Assembly: GCF_030056735.1 (NCBI RefSeq)
Contig: NZ_JASHKN010000001.1
Location: 372,001-436,000, forward strand
DNA from: Rhodococcus sp. IEGM 1409
Lineage (GTDB): Bacteria > Actinomycetota > Actinomycetes > Mycobacteriales > Mycobacteriaceae
DNA: 64,000 bases
Direction of reading: 5' to 3'
In this document: in pieces, positions 47,329 to 56,321 of the stretch
How positions within the stretch are numbered: the stretch's first letter is position 1
Layout: each line of letters begins with the position of its first letter
Made by a program: the position numbers and the translations under genes
Notes under the pieces: model-generated
Databases searched by the model: none
Seen by the model: the letters and a program-made list of their open reading frames with translations, nothing else
Told to the model about the DNA's origin: nothing

Positions 47329-48855
47329 TCATCGGCCGCCCTGCGCCGCCGCGGTTCCCAACGTGACGTCGACGGTCTTGGTCTGCCCACCGTCGCTGTA
47401 CGTGATCGAGACCTTGTCTCCGGGAGCATGTGAACGCACTGCGGCGATCAGCGAATCACCATCTGCGACAACACGATCGTCAACTTTGGTGATGACTGCA
47501 CCCTTCGGGATACCGGCCTTGGCAGCCGGCCCGTCAGCAGTGACATCCATGACGGTTGCGCCGTCGGCGTTGTCCTGCGACGGCACGGTCACGCCGATCA
47601 TGGCTTGGGTCGCCTTGCCGGTCTTGATCAGTTCGTCGGCGACGCGGCGTGCCTGATCGATCGGAATGGCAAAACCGAGGCCGATAGAGCCACCCTGGGT
47701 ACCCGAGGAAGCTCCGAGCGAGGCGATCGCCGTGTTGATGCCGATCAGCTGGCCGTCCATGTTGACAAGGGCGCCACCGGAGTTGCCGGGGTTGATCGCT
47801 GCGTCGGTCTGCAAAGCGTCGATGACGGTGTTCTGGTTGCCGGATTCGCCGCTCGTGGACACCGGACGATCGAGTGCGGAGATGATGCCTTCGGTGACGG
47901 TGCCGGCCAAACCGAGCGGGGACCCGACGGCAACAACCTGCTGTCCGACCTGGACGTCGCCGGAGTTGCCGAGATCGATGGGCGTGAGGTCGTTGCGGCC
48001 GTCGACCTTGATGACGGCGATGTCGGAGACGGGATCGGCACCGACCAGGGTGGCCGAGGCCTTGGTTCCGTCGGAGAACGCGACGCGAAGTTGCGCTCCC
48101 TGAGCACCGGCAACGTGGTTGTTCGTCAAGATCAGTCCGTCAGAGGACAGGATGACACCGGAACCCTCACCGCCCTGTCCCTGTGCGGTGGCCACCTCGA
48201 TCTGCACGACGCTGGGCACCACCTTCGAGGCAACTGCCTGAACCGAGCCGGCAGGAGCGTTGGACGTGTTGGTCGCAGTCGGCTTCGGAGCGTTCAGGGA
48301 GTTGGTGACCGTCGCGGTTCCACCGTTGCGGTCCGCTACGACGGCACCGACCACGCCACCGACACCACCACTGACCAGAACCAGGGCGAGAGCGCCGGCG
48401 ACCAGCGCCATGCGACCCGACTTCGGCTTGGTGGTGGTCGAACCGGAGTTCGGCCCCTGCAGCGGCGCGGGGATCTGATTGTGGCCGCCCGGACCGTTCG
48501 GGCCGCCGGGGCCACCAGGGTTGGGTGCGCCGTACGGAGCGTTCTGCTGGTACGCCGCCTCATGAGCACCGTGCGGGTGGCCGAAAGCCTGCGTGGGCTG
48601 CTGCGGCGCCTGCCCGAAGCCTTCAGTGGGTCGACCTTCGGTGGGCCGGGCAAAGGATTCGGTCGGCTGGTACGGCTGCTGGGGCGCCTGCCCCTGGGGC
48701 TGCTGCGGCTGCACCGGAGGCTGCGCCTGAGGTGTTGTCGGCTGCGCCTGCGTGGTGGGCTCGCTGTTGGGCTGCTCGGGCCGGGTCGGCCCGACATTAC
48801 GGTCCTCGGTCATCGGCTCGCTTTCGTCTACGGTGACCACCGGACGGGCAGTCAC
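47329..48855 (-). CDS. pepD: HtrA-like serine protease PepD
   Basis: 508 residues from GTG 48855; ATG 48813 is an alternative. A long Pro/Gln/Gly-rich cytoplasmic N-terminus (about 150 residues), one membrane helix (ALVAGALALVLVSGGVGG), a trypsin-like domain with catalytic His in LTNNHVAG, Asp in SDIAVIKVD, Ser in INPGNSGGALV, and a C-terminal PDZ domain. In M. tuberculosis PepD processes envelope proteins and is under MprAB and SigE control. An MprA-box-like repeat lies upstream, which supports the same control here. Confidence 0.94.
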   Translation of the reverse strand: MTARPVVTVDESEPMTEDRNVGPTRPEQPNSEPTTQAQPTTPQAQPPVQPQQPQGQAPQQPYQPTESFARPTEGRPTEGFGQAPQQPTQAFGHPHGAHEAAYQQNAPYGAPNPGGPGGPNGPGGHNQIPAPLQGPNSGSTTTKPKSGRMALVAGALALVLVSGGVGGVVGAVVADRNGGTATVTNSLNAPKPTATNTSNAPAGSVQAVASKVVPSVVQIEVATAQGQGGEGSGVILSSDGLILTNNHVAGAQGAQLRVAFSDGTKASATLVGADPVSDIAVIKVDGRNDLTPIDLGNSGDVQVGQQVVAVGSPLGLAGTVTEGIISALDRPVSTSGESGNQNTVIDALQTDAAINPGNSGGALVNMDGQLIGINTAIASLGASSGTQGGSIGLGFAIPIDQARRVADELIKTGKATQAMIGVTVPSQDNADGATVMDVTADGPAAKAGIPKGAVITKVDDRVVADGDSLIAAVRSHAPGDKVSITYSDGGQTKTVDVTLGTAAAQGGR

Positions 48856-48886
48856 AACTGTTCTGCCGACAATGCTGCCTTGCGCT

Positions 48887-48904
48887 GCTGAGAAGGCGCT
48901 GAGA
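48887..48904 (-). promoter_or_regulatory. MprA-box-like direct repeat upstream of pepD
   Basis: Two GCTGAGA heptamers on the plus strand (48887-48893 and 48898-48904), 11 nt apart, 32 nt before the GTG start. In the pepD direction it reads TCTCAGC-N4-TCTCAGC. The identical arrangement lies before mprA. Direct repeats one helical turn apart are typical of OmpR-family boxes. Confidence 0.7.
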
Positions 48905-48992
48905 CGTGCCTGTCACTTTACCCAGAGTTCGACGTGAAAAACCGGTGTTGCCGGCTCAGCACGAAATACTCTCGGCGCGAACGCATTACCCC

Positions 48993-49006
48993 GTGACCTC
49001 GGTCAC
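48993..49006. promoter_or_regulatory. Palindrome upstream of pepD
   Basis: GTGACC-TC-GGTCAC lies in the mprB-pepD gap, on the far side of the MprA-box-like repeat. A possible second operator; no family assigned. Confidence 0.3.
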
Positions 49007-49048
49007 CGATACTCGGGACCGACAGGCCGCGGAGGCCGCCGGAACACG

Positions 49049-50497
49049 CTACTCGGCACTCGGACCCGGTTCGCCGGGAAGCACGATTCGAACCAGCGCT
49101 CCCCCACGATCGGATTCGTCGATCGCGATGGTGCCGCCGTGCTTGACGACCACCTGACGCACAATCGCAAGTCCCAGGCCCGATCCCGGCATGGAGCGAG
49201 CCGCAGTCGACCGGTAGAAACGGTCGAACACCAACTCCCGATCCTCCTCCGGAATGCCAGGTCCCGCATCACTTACGGTCAACTCCAACAATCCTTGACC
49301 GACTGGACGCATTTCGACGCGTACCTGTTCGCCCTTCGGACTCCATTTCGCAGCGTTGTCGAGGACGTTGAGCACGGCACGCGACAGGCCCGCCTGGTCT
49401 CCGTAGACGTACCACGGAGTGGTGACCGCCTCGAACTCGATTTCGTTGCGCCTGCGCCGTGCTCGCTCGAGTGCCCGCTCGACGACATCGCTGACGTCTA
49501 CGCGCTCGTACACCGTTTCGGGCGCGTCTTCGCGGGCCAGATCGACGAGGTCGCCGACAAGAGTCGACAGTTCCTCGATCTGCGCGACGACGTCGGCGCG
49601 CAGTTCGGCCATGTCCTCGTCGGGAATCTGCGGCGCACCTGGTCGACTGGACGCGATCAGCAATTCCATGTTGGTACGCAACGAAGTCAACGGTGTGCGC
49701 AACTCGTGTCCGGCATCTGCGACGAGACGCGACTGACGCTCGCGAGACTCGGCGAGTGCCCGCAGCATCGTGTTGAAACTCTCTGTCAGGCGCGCCAATT
49801 CGTCGCTGCCGGTCACGGGGATCTGCGTCAGATCGTCGGTCCGGGCGACGCGTTCGGTGGCTGCAGTCAGCCTGGCGATAGGCCGTAAACCGGTGCGGCC
49901 CACGGTAGTACCCGCCACCGCTGCAAGGATGACACCACACCCGCCGACCACGAAGAGAACCCAGGCGAGCCGATCCAGCACCACAACGGTCGGCGCGAGC
50001 CGTTGCCCGATCACCAAAGTGCTTCCGTCATGGGTTCGTTGGGCCAGCACGCGCTGGCCGTCGACGGTTCGCAGCGAGGAATCCGATTCGCCCCGCGCAA
50101 CTGCATCTTCGGCTTCACCGATCGGTACGTCGGAACCGGGCGGCTGGTACGTGCTCAGATCCGAGAAGATCAGGGCGACACTGATGTCGGTGGTGTACAG
50201 CGTTGCGCCGGAGATGTAGCGAGGGTCGAAGCGCACGACATTACTGTCAATGAGCACCGCTGCTCTGGTCCGCAGTTGGTGATCGACGTCCGCGTAGAGC
50301 GCACGCGAAACCACCGCGTACGCCGCGATCGCCATGACTGCGACGGCGATGGCCACCACCGACGCAGCGAGCAGTGTCACGCGCCAACGCAGCGACACCG
50401 AACGGGTCAGTGGCATCGGCGGGCGCATTTCGACGGATGCTTGGGTGGTGGAGGATTTCTTCGGTTCGGCGTTCTTGCCGAACGGAGCGGTGATCAC
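49049..50497 (-). CDS. mprB: Sensor histidine kinase MprB
   Basis: 482 residues from GTG 50497, overlapping the mprA stop by 4 nt. Helix 1 (about 40-62), extracytoplasmic sensor, helix 2 (about 178-200), HAMP, HisKA with phospho-His in [15 protein letters not shown], HATPase with [17 protein letters not shown] and GSGLGLAIV. Pairs with MprA to sense envelope stress; in mycobacteria the sensor interacts with DnaK and unfolded extracytoplasmic proteins. The next gene downstream is its probable target pepD. Confidence 0.94.
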   Translation of the reverse strand: MITAPFGKNAEPKKSSTTQASVEMRPPMPLTRSVSLRWRVTLLAASVVAIAVAVMAIAAYAVVSRALYADVDHQLRTRAAVLIDSNVVRFDPRYISGATLYTTDISVALIFSDLSTYQPPGSDVPIGEAEDAVARGESDSSLRTVDGQRVLAQRTHDGSTLVIGQRLAPTVVVLDRLAWVLFVVGGCGVILAAVAGTTVGRTGLRPIARLTAATERVARTDDLTQIPVTGSDELARLTESFNTMLRALAESRERQSRLVADAGHELRTPLTSLRTNMELLIASSRPGAPQIPDEDMAELRADVVAQIEELSTLVGDLVDLAREDAPETVYERVDVSDVVERALERARRRRNEIEFEAVTTPWYVYGDQAGLSRAVLNVLDNAAKWSPKGEQVRVEMRPVGQGLLELTVSDAGPGIPEEDRELVFDRFYRSTAARSMPGSGLGLAIVRQVVVKHGGTIAIDESDRGGALVRIVLPGEPGPSAE

Positions 50498-51180
50498 GGA
50501 GGCGTCTCCCGCAGGACGTAGCCGACTCCGCGGACGGTGTGAATCAACCTCGGTTCGCCGTCGGCCTCCGTCTTACGACGCAGGTAGCCGACGTACACCT
50601 CGAGCGCATTGCCGGACGTCGGGAAGTCGTATCCCCACACCTCTTCGAGAATGCGTCCACGAGTCAGCACGCGGCGTGGGTTGGCCATGAGCATTTCGAG
50701 GAGGGAGAACTCGGTTCGGGTGAGGCTGATCGATCGTTCGCCGCGCTTGACCTCGCGGGTGACCGGGTCGAGGGTGAGGTCCTCGAACGCCATCATCTCG
50801 GAATCGGCGTCGAGATCGGGTGCTGTGCGACGCAGCAGAGCACGCAGTCGCGCGAGCAGTTCCTCCAAGGCGAAAGGCTTGGGCAGGTAGTCGTCGGCTC
50901 CGGCATCGAGGCCGGCGACTCGCTCGCTGACCGAATCGCGAGCCGTCAGTACCAGGATGGGCAGATCGTCGCCGGCGCTGCGCAGTCGGCGGCACACTTC
51001 GAGTCCGTCGAGTCGCGGCATCATGACGTCGAGGACGACGGCCTCGGGCCGGTTGGCGAGGATCTTCTCGAGAGCGTCGAGCCCGTCGACCGCGAGTTCG
51101 ACCGTGTAGCCGTTGAAGCTGAGCGACCGCCGAAGCGACTCGCGAACCGCCCGGTCGTCGTCGACCACCAAAATACGCAT
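50494..51180 (-). CDS. mprA: Response regulator MprA (OmpR family)
   Basis: 228 residues from ATG 51180 ([16 protein letters not shown]). Receiver with phospho-Asp in [13 protein letters not shown] and Lys in [10 protein letters not shown]; winged-helix DNA-binding domain with [17 protein letters not shown] and [11 protein letters not shown]. Controls envelope stress genes, including pepD and its own operon in mycobacteria. A GCTGAGA-N4-GCTGAGA repeat 22 nt before the ATG supports autoregulation. Confidence 0.95.
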   Translation of the reverse strand: MRILVVDDDRAVRESLRRSLSFNGYTVELAVDGLDALEKILANRPEAVVLDVMMPRLDGLEVCRRLRSAGDDLPILVLTARDSVSERVAGLDAGADDYLPKPFALEELLARLRALLRRTAPDLDADSEMMAFEDLTLDPVTREVKRGERSISLTRTEFSLLEMLMANPRRVLTRGRILEEVWGYDFPTSGNALEVYVGYLRRKTEADGEPRLIHTVRGVGYVLRETPP

Positions 51181-51201
51181 ACCGACAGTTTGGACTGAAG
51201 T

Positions 51202-51219
51202 GCTGAGATGCGGCTGAGA
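51202..51219 (-). promoter_or_regulatory. MprA-box-like direct repeat upstream of mprA
   Basis: GCTGAGA at 51202-51208 and 51213-51219, 11 nt apart, identical in layout to the pepD site. The distance to the start codon is 22 nt, which suggests a very short leader. Confidence 0.7.
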
Positions 51220-51250
51220 GGGTCCGATTCTCGGCTCCGGCGTGTCGTGA

Positions 51251-51862
51251 TCAGTCCCGGGTTCGCCTCGGCCCGGGCAGGCTCCAATGACGCCACAACG
51301 CAAGCAGTCTGAACACCGCGGCGAAGGCGGTGCCGGATACCAGCGCTGCGTTGGTGGACAGTCCGGCTTGCGAGACTGTGACCACCAACGCAGCGCCGAG
51401 CAGTGCGGGAACCGCGTACAGGTCCTTGTGCAGGAGCAGCGGCACCTCGTTGACGAGGACGTCGCGGATCACTCCGCCGCCGATCGCAGCGGTCGCACCG
51501 ATCAACGTCGCAGCCAGCGAACTGGCGTTGTTGTCCAGCGCGATGACGGCACCGGTGCTCGCGAACAGGCCCATTCCCAGTGCGTCGAGTGCCAGGATTT
51601 CACGACGCAGTCGATTCAGCGGCTCATGTAGGTAGAACACGGCGAGTGAGGTGGCGGCGGCCGTTCCGAAGTACGGCCAACTGCTCAGCGAGCTGGGCGG
51701 ATGGACGCCGAGGAGAACGTCGCGGACGATACCGCCGCCGATACCGGTGAACACTCCCACCGAGCACACCCCGAAGATGTCGAGTCGCTTGGTGACGCCC
51801 ACCAGGGCACCCGAGGCCGCGAACGCCACGATGCCCACCAGTTCGAGGATCCTCAGCAGCAC
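51251..51862 (-). CDS. TRIC-like / UPF0126 membrane protein (YadS type)
   Basis: 203 residues, seven helices arranged as two homologous halves, each with a Gly-rich loop: [17 protein letters not shown] and [18 protein letters not shown]. These are the signature of prokaryotic trimeric intracellular cation channels (UPF0126). Probably a monovalent cation channel, though some homologues transport glycine. Stands between mprA and rpmF. Confidence 0.88.
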   Translation of the reverse strand: MLLRILELVGIVAFAASGALVGVTKRLDIFGVCSVGVFTGIGGGIVRDVLLGVHPPSSLSSWPYFGTAAATSLAVFYLHEPLNRLRREILALDALGMGLFASTGAVIALDNNASSLAATLIGATAAIGGGVIRDVLVNEVPLLLHKDLYAVPALLGAALVVTVSQAGLSTNAALVSGTAFAAVFRLLALWRHWSLPGPRRTRD

Positions 51863-51880
51863 CGGCCAAGGATCGCACGG

Positions 51881-52054
51881 TCAGATGCGGCTCGGGTCGA
51901 TCACCCCGAGTCGAACTGCTTTGACCAGTCGCCGAGGAACCCGGTGGGTCTGGCCGTAGGCCGTGACCTCGACCAGATCGGGCGCCGTCGCCTTCCATTG
52001 AGCACGGCGACTGCGCGTGTTGGAACGGGACATCTTCCGCTTCGGAACGGCCAT
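51881..52054 (-). CDS. rpmF: 50S ribosomal protein L32, cysteine-free form
   Basis: 57 residues from ATG 52054 ([17 protein letters not shown]). It lacks the four Cys that bind zinc in the ordinary L32. The ATG shares one nt with the rpmE2 stop. Part of the zinc-independent ribosomal set behind the Zur-like site; it also keeps the position next to mprA that rpmF has in M. tuberculosis. Confidence 0.94.
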   Translation of the reverse strand: MAVPKRKMSRSNTRSRRAQWKATAPDLVEVTAYGQTHRVPRRLVKAVRLGVIDPSRI

Positions 52055-52308
52055 CAGAGTGCCTTGCGCTTTCCGTAGCGACGCTCGAACTTCTCGACGC
52101 GTCCGGCCGTGTCCATCACGCGTTGCGCTCCGGTCCAGAACGGGTGCGAGTCGCTCGTGACATCGACGACCAGCAGCGGGTACGTGCCGCCGTCTTCCCA
52201 TTCGACGGTGCGGTCACTCGTCACGGTCGATCGAGTCAGGAAGCTCTTGCCGGTGCTGGCGTCCTGGAACACCACAGGATGGTAGTCGGGGTGCATCTGC
52301 TTCTTCAT
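52054..52308 (-). CDS. rpmE2: 50S ribosomal protein L31 type B, cysteine-free
   Basis: 84 residues ([20 protein letters not shown]). The type B form lacks the CxxC zinc site and replaces zinc-binding L31 during zinc starvation. Overlaps the COG0523 gene by 4 nt upstream and rpmF by 1 nt downstream: one operon. Confidence 0.95.
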   Translation of the reverse strand: MKKQMHPDYHPVVFQDASTGKSFLTRSTVTSDRTVEWEDGGTYPLLVVDVTSDSHPFWTGAQRVMDTAGRVEKFERRYGKRKAL

Positions 52309-53546
52309 TCGTTTCCCTCTCGCGTTGATTCGGTTTCGGCATAAGGTGATTCGGATTCGTCACACGGGTCTTCGTGGAACTCGCCGAACGGGTCTTCCCA
52401 GGTGGCCCACGACGTTTCGTCCGCCAATTCGTCGTCGGTGACCAACGCGTGCTGCAGTGTTCGGTCGATCTCGAGCGGGTTCGCACCGCAGGTCAGAATG
52501 ACCATCGAGGTGTCGCGATCACCGAAACGCTCGTCCCATTTCAGAGCCGCGAGCGCACGGCGTTCGGCCGGAACGCGCTCTCGTTGCTCCGGCGTCATCG
52601 CGGCAAGCCAGGTGTCTGCGCTGGCAACTCGCAAGCCACCGCCCGCAGATTCGAGCCAGAGCGCTTCACCCGGTTGCGTTGCCACCCAGACTCGCCCCCG
52701 GGAGTACACGACGCCTTCGAGCAGGACGTCGATCGCCTCGTGCAGACGCCCGGGGTGGAACGGCCGGTTCGCGGTGAACTCGACGAGCATCACTCCACCG
52801 TCGTCGTCGAGCGGCGGCTGGCGACGCAGCAACGGTGAGTGTGCGTCGGCCAGTTCACCGCGTCGCGCATCCGTCGGCACCTCGAGGAGCAGTTCCTCGA
52901 TGTCGTCTCCCTCATCGAAGACGGGTACCCGCGGAGCAATGCGCGCGAGAACCGCGTTCAGGCGGGACCGCTGCCAGCCGTCGAGTTCATCGGACCCGCG
53001 CAGGACGAGCGCGTCGGCGAAGTCGACCTGCCCGACGACGACCTGAGCCAGAGTGCGGTCGTCGTCGAGAGCTTCGTCCCCGGTGGCGTCGGCGAGCCAG
53101 GTCTGCGCGTCGATGCACGTCACGACGGCATCGACGCGGACGTCGCGCTGTGCCGGTCCGTCGAGTTGGCCGACGACGCCGGTCACAACGACGTGCTCGA
53201 TCGCCCAGCACAGCGCTTCGGGTTCGAGTTGGCGGTCCAGCAACAAGACGATCCGCTGGACCGAACTGTGCGAGTGGAGCCGGCGCAGCAGCGGCAGCAG
53301 GTCTTCCCGCAGGGTGCAGGAGACGCAGCCGTGGGCGAGCTCGAGAATCGTTTCGCGCTCGGACACAGTGCTGTTCCCCGTCATCGAGGTGACCGTCCGC
53401 CGAACGACTCCCTCACGGACGTGACTCAGGTCGTGATGGACCAGAACAGTTCCGGTTCGCAGCAACGCTCGTGCGGTGTGTGGGGTGGATTCGCTCATAC
53501 CGGCGACCAGGACCAGCGGAGTCCTGCCGTCCAGGATCGTGTTCAC
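52305..53546 (-). CDS. COG0523 (CobW/YciC-like) metallochaperone with degenerate P-loop
   Basis: 413 residues. The family's usual CxCC zinc motif is present as [11 protein letters not shown] near residue 75, and the C-terminal CobW_C domain is recognisable ([25 protein letters not shown]). The Walker A motif GxxxxGKT expected at residues 12-20 reads [12 protein letters not shown] and lacks the GKT, so GTP binding is doubtful. Homologous to Rv0106. First gene of the minus-strand zinc operon, 17 nt from a Zur-like site. Probably a zinc-allocation protein that does not follow the normal GTPase cycle. Confidence 0.87.
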   Translation of the reverse strand: MNTILDGRTPLVLVAGMSESTPHTARALLRTGTVLVHHDLSHVREGVVRRTVTSMTGNSTVSERETILELAHGCVSCTLREDLLPLLRRLHSHSSVQRIVLLLDRQLEPEALCWAIEHVVVTGVVGQLDGPAQRDVRVDAVVTCIDAQTWLADATGDEALDDDRTLAQVVVGQVDFADALVLRGSDELDGWQRSRLNAVLARIAPRVPVFDEGDDIEELLLEVPTDARRGELADAHSPLLRRQPPLDDDGGVMLVEFTANRPFHPGRLHEAIDVLLEGVVYSRGRVWVATQPGEALWLESAGGGLRVASADTWLAAMTPEQRERVPAERRALAALKWDERFGDRDTSMVILTCGANPLEIDRTLQHALVTDDELADETSWATWEDPFGEFHEDPCDESESPYAETESTREGNE

Positions 53547-53562
53547 AGCGGACCTTTCTGGG

Positions 53563-53575
53563 AATGATTGTCATT
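53563..53575. promoter_or_regulatory. Zur box 1
   Basis: AATGA-TTG-TCATT, perfect palindrome, 17 nt before the COG0523 gene start. It resembles the mycobacterial and Streptomyces Zur consensus (AATGATTTTCATT). Repression in zinc-replete cells is inferred. Confidence 0.75.
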
Positions 53576-53616
53576 ACCGTGGATGAACGCTACATTGATC
53601 TCACCGCGTTGTCGAA

Positions 53617-53628
53617 AATGATTGTCAT
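53617..53628. promoter_or_regulatory. Zur box 2
   Basis: AATGATTGTCAT, preceded by AA, 23 nt before rpmB; the same core as box 1 and 54 nt from it. One site per divergent operon. Confidence 0.72.
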
Positions 53629-53650
53629 CTGCAAGTTGAAAGGAACATCC

Positions 53651-53887
53651 ATGTCGGCTCACTGCCAAGTGACCGGACGTGTGCCGGGGTTCGGAAAATC
53701 CGTCTCGCACTCCCACAAGCGTTCGAACCGTCGCTGGAACCCGAACATCCAGCGCAAGACCTACGTATTGCCCAGCGAGGGTCGCCGCATCACGCTCACT
53801 CTCTCGACCAAGGGGATCAAGACGATCGACCGCGACGGCATCGAATCCGTCGTCGCCCGGATCCGCGCACGCGGCGAGAAGGTCTGA
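53651..53887 (+). CDS. rpmB: 50S ribosomal protein L28, cysteine-poor paralogue
   Basis: 78 residues ([15 protein letters not shown]). The zinc-binding form has Cys pairs; here only one Cys remains, so it is the zinc-independent C- version. ATG 53651 with AAAGGA upstream. First gene of rpmB-rpmG-rpsN-rpsR, directly after Zur box 2. Confidence 0.95.
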   Translation: MSAHCQVTGRVPGFGKSVSHSHKRSNRRWNPNIQRKTYVLPSEGRRITLTLSTKGIKTIDRDGIESVVARIRARGEKV

Positions 53888-53891
53888 GCAG

Positions 53892-54056
53892 ATGGCGCGC
53901 AACGAGGTCCGCCCGATCGTGAAACTCAAGTCCACCGCGGGCACCGGGTACACGTACGTGACCCGCAAGAACCGTCGCAACGACCCCGATCGACTCGTAC
54001 TGAAGAAGTACGACCCGGTGCTGCGAAAGCACGTCGATTTCCGAGAAGAGAAGTAG
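53892..54056 (+). CDS. rpmG: 50S ribosomal protein L33, cysteine-free
   Basis: 54 residues ([20 protein letters not shown]). No Cys at all, whereas the zinc form has two CxxC motifs. Starts 4 nt after rpmB and ends 2 nt before rpsN. Confidence 0.95.
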   Translation: MARNEVRPIVKLKSTAGTGYTYVTRKNRRNDPDRLVLKKYDPVLRKHVDFREEK

Positions 54057-54058
54057 GC

Positions 54059-54364
54059 ATGGCCAAGAAATCGAAGATCGCCAAGAACAACCAGCGACGG
54101 GTCATCGTCGAGCGGTACGCGGAGCAACGATCCGCTCTCAAGGAGACGATCCGCTCGCCGAAAAGCTCGCCCGAGGAGCGCACGAAGGCCCAAGCGACCC
54201 TGCAACGTCTACCGCGCGACGCCAGTCCGGTACGATTGCGCAATCGAGACGCTGCGGATGGACGTCCGCGCGGCCACCTGCGGAAGTTCGGGCTCTCCCG
54301 GATTCGCGTGCGAGAAATGGCGCACCGTGGGGAACTGCCTGGCGTACACAAGTCGAGCTGGTAA
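54059..54364 (+). CDS. rpsN: 30S ribosomal protein S14, cysteine-free long form
   Basis: 101 residues ([20 protein letters not shown], ending [25 protein letters not shown] S14 motif). The long C- form without the CxxC...CxxC zinc finger. Member of the zinc-starvation operon. Confidence 0.95.
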   Translation: MAKKSKIAKNNQRRVIVERYAEQRSALKETIRSPKSSPEERTKAQATLQRLPRDASPVRLRNRDAADGRPRGHLRKFGLSRIRVREMAHRGELPGVHKSSW

Positions 54365-54373
54365 GGAAGTCGG

Positions 54374-54631
54374 ATGGCAGTCAAGCGTTCACCGTCGAAG
54401 AAGCCACGCCCCGTAGAGGGTCGTAAGCCCAAGAAGAACCCGTTGTTCGCAGCGAAGATCACGCATGTCGATTACAAAGACATCAACTTGCTTCGCACGT
54501 TCATCTCGGACCGCGGCAAGATCCGCAGCCGTCGCGTCACGGGCCTGACCCCGCAGCAGCAGCGTCAGGTCGCCGTTGCAGTGAAGAACGCACGCGAAAT
54601 GGCGTTGCTCCCCTTCACCGCCGCACGGTAG
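54374..54631 (+). CDS. rpsR: 30S ribosomal protein S18, cysteine-free
   Basis: 85 residues ([38 protein letters not shown]). Lacks the Cys ligands of zinc-binding S18. Last gene of the plus-strand operon, followed by a strong terminator. Confidence 0.95.
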   Translation: MAVKRSPSKKPRPVEGRKPKKNPLFAAKITHVDYKDINLLRTFISDRGKIRSRRVTGLTPQQQRQVAVAVKNAREMALLPFTAAR

Positions 54632-54652
54632 TCATACGTAGAAGTACCGAAG

Positions 54653-54687
54653 AGGCCGCGCAGTCACTCGACTGCGCGGCCTTTTTG
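54653..54687 (+). terminator. Intrinsic terminator of the ribosomal-protein operon
   Basis: AGGCCGCGCAGTC / GACTGCGCGGCCT, 13-bp stem, ACTC loop, followed by TTTTT. Confidence 0.92.
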
Positions 54688-54743
54688 TTGCCCGGACTAA
54701 GATTTTCCGGAGTCGTTCATTCCAGTCGAGAGGTGCCCGCAGC

Positions 54744-55682
54744 GTGTCGGGAGTTGTTGCGGGTTTCACCGTCATTTTCGTCGTCATCGCGGTCGGGTAT
54801 CTCCTCGGTCGCCTCGGCACCCTCGGTAGCCAGGGACAGTTCGTTCTCGGTCGACTCGTCTTCTTCGTCGCGACGCCCGCCCTACTGTTCACCACCCTCG
54901 CGTCGTCCGATCTGTCGGTGATCTTCTCGCCGACGCTCGCGGTTGCGTCGGCCACTGCGTTTGCCGTCGGCGCTCTGTACGTCGTCGTCGCAAAGATCTG
55001 GCTCGACCGTCCACTGCCCGAACTGACTATCGGCGCGCTTTCTGCGTCGTACGTGAATTCGGCCAACCTCGGAATCCCGATCGCGGTATTCGTGCTCGGC
55101 GATGCCACGTTCGTTGCCCCGCTCCTGCTGTTCCAGATTGTCGTCTACTCCCCGATCGCTTTGACGATCCTCGATCTGACGGCGCTTCGCGGCGCGGATG
55201 CCGAGAAGCTCTCGTTGATCGACACCGTCACTGCCCCGTTCAAGAACCCGATCGTGCTCGCGGGCGCAGCGGGATTGATCGTCGCGTTGATCGGTTGGGC
55301 ACCGCCCCGGCCGCTGATGCAGCCTTTCGAATTGATCGGCGCCACGTCGGTACCCGGAGCGCTGTTGGCATTCGGGCTCTCTCTGTACGGCGTGCGGGTG
55401 CTGGAGAAGGGCTCGAGTCCGCGCCGCGACGTCGCGTTGGCGTCGACGCTCAAGATCGTCGTCCAACCTGTGTTGGCCTATCTGATGGCGCATTTTCTCC
55501 TCGGCATCGACGGCCATCAGTTGTTCGCCATCGTGGTCGTCTCGACATTGCCGACGGCGCAGAACGTCTTCATCTACGCAAGCCGCTACCGGCGCGGAAT
55601 GGTCCTCGCCCGAGACAGCGCCTTTGTCACCACTTTGGCGTCGATCCCGGCAATTGCGCTGGTCACGGCACTACTCGCTTGA
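54744..55682 (+). CDS. AEC-family membrane transporter
   Basis: 312 residues from GTG 54744. Ten helices; the auxin-efflux-carrier type fold with SASYVNSANLGIPIAVFVLG (TM4 region, conserved Asn-Leu-Gly) and VVSTLPTAQNVFIYASRY near the C-terminus. Bacterial members move organic acids or amino acids. The AT-poor 60 nt leader follows the terminator of the zinc operon. Substrate unknown. Confidence 0.88.
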   Translation: MSGVVAGFTVIFVVIAVGYLLGRLGTLGSQGQFVLGRLVFFVATPALLFTTLASSDLSVIFSPTLAVASATAFAVGALYVVVAKIWLDRPLPELTIGALSASYVNSANLGIPIAVFVLGDATFVAPLLLFQIVVYSPIALTILDLTALRGADAEKLSLIDTVTAPFKNPIVLAGAAGLIVALIGWAPPRPLMQPFELIGATSVPGALLAFGLSLYGVRVLEKGSSPRRDVALASTLKIVVQPVLAYLMAHFLLGIDGHQLFAIVVVSTLPTAQNVFIYASRYRRGMVLARDSAFVTTLASIPAIALVTALLA

Positions 55683-55701
55683 GCAGGGTTACGGTGGATT
55701 C

Positions 55702-56166
55702 ATGCGTGTACTAACCCTCGCCGTTCTGGCCTGCCTTGCTTTGGCCGGATGCGCCGTCGGGGCCCAGACAACCGGGCCGGTTGCCGCGCCGAATCCGATG
55801 GCGGCCAACGAAGCGAGTCCCGCCGACTGGTCGCTCGGAAGCCCCGTTCCCGACGAGGTCGACGACAGCGAGATGGGCACGGAGTTCGACAGTCGCACCG
55901 ACATCGTGGGTGCGACGGCCACGATGTTCGAATCGTGGTCCGAGGTCGACGATCACACGGTGGCCGTCCACTTCGTGACCGGCACTCCGGAGTGCTACGG
56001 CGCGTACGCAGCCGTCGAAGAGACTGATACGACGGTGATCGTCACTCTGCGAACCGGGGCACTGCCCGAGGCCGCGGACAAGATGTGCATTCTGGTTGCC
56101 GTATTCGGCAGCTTGGACGTCCCGCTGAGCCGACCGCTCGGCGATCGTCACGTCATCAACGGCTAG
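55702..56166 (+). CDS. Putative secreted lipoprotein
   Basis: 154 residues. Signal peptide MRVLTLAVLACLALAGCAVG with a lipobox LAGC, then a Pro/Ala linker and a domain with two Cys (TGTPECYGAYAAV and ADKMCILVAV) that probably form a disulfide, between beta strands. No family recognised. Starts 19 nt after the AEC transporter gene and is likely co-transcribed with it. Confidence 0.78.
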   Translation: MRVLTLAVLACLALAGCAVGAQTTGPVAAPNPMAANEASPADWSLGSPVPDEVDDSEMGTEFDSRTDIVGATATMFESWSEVDDHTVAVHFVTGTPECYGAYAAVEETDTTVIVTLRTGALPEAADKMCILVAVFGSLDVPLSRPLGDRHVING

Positions 56167-56321
56167 CCGCGCGCCTAAACGGCACAAGTTCGACGATCGG
56201 ACACTCCGTTTCGTCAGGTGTGGCGTGCGTCTCCTCAGGACAGACTGAAAACCGACACCCGTTCACTCGCTCGTCGGCAGCTTTTCGACTCGAGCGGTGC
56301 TCAACCTGAAGGAGCTCGCAA

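Noticed and set aside
47605..48891. Long open frame of 428 codons on the plus strand opposite pepD
   Set aside because: It mirrors the high-GC codon structure of pepD, has no recognisable domains and no ribosome site; pepD has an intact catalytic triad and PDZ domain.
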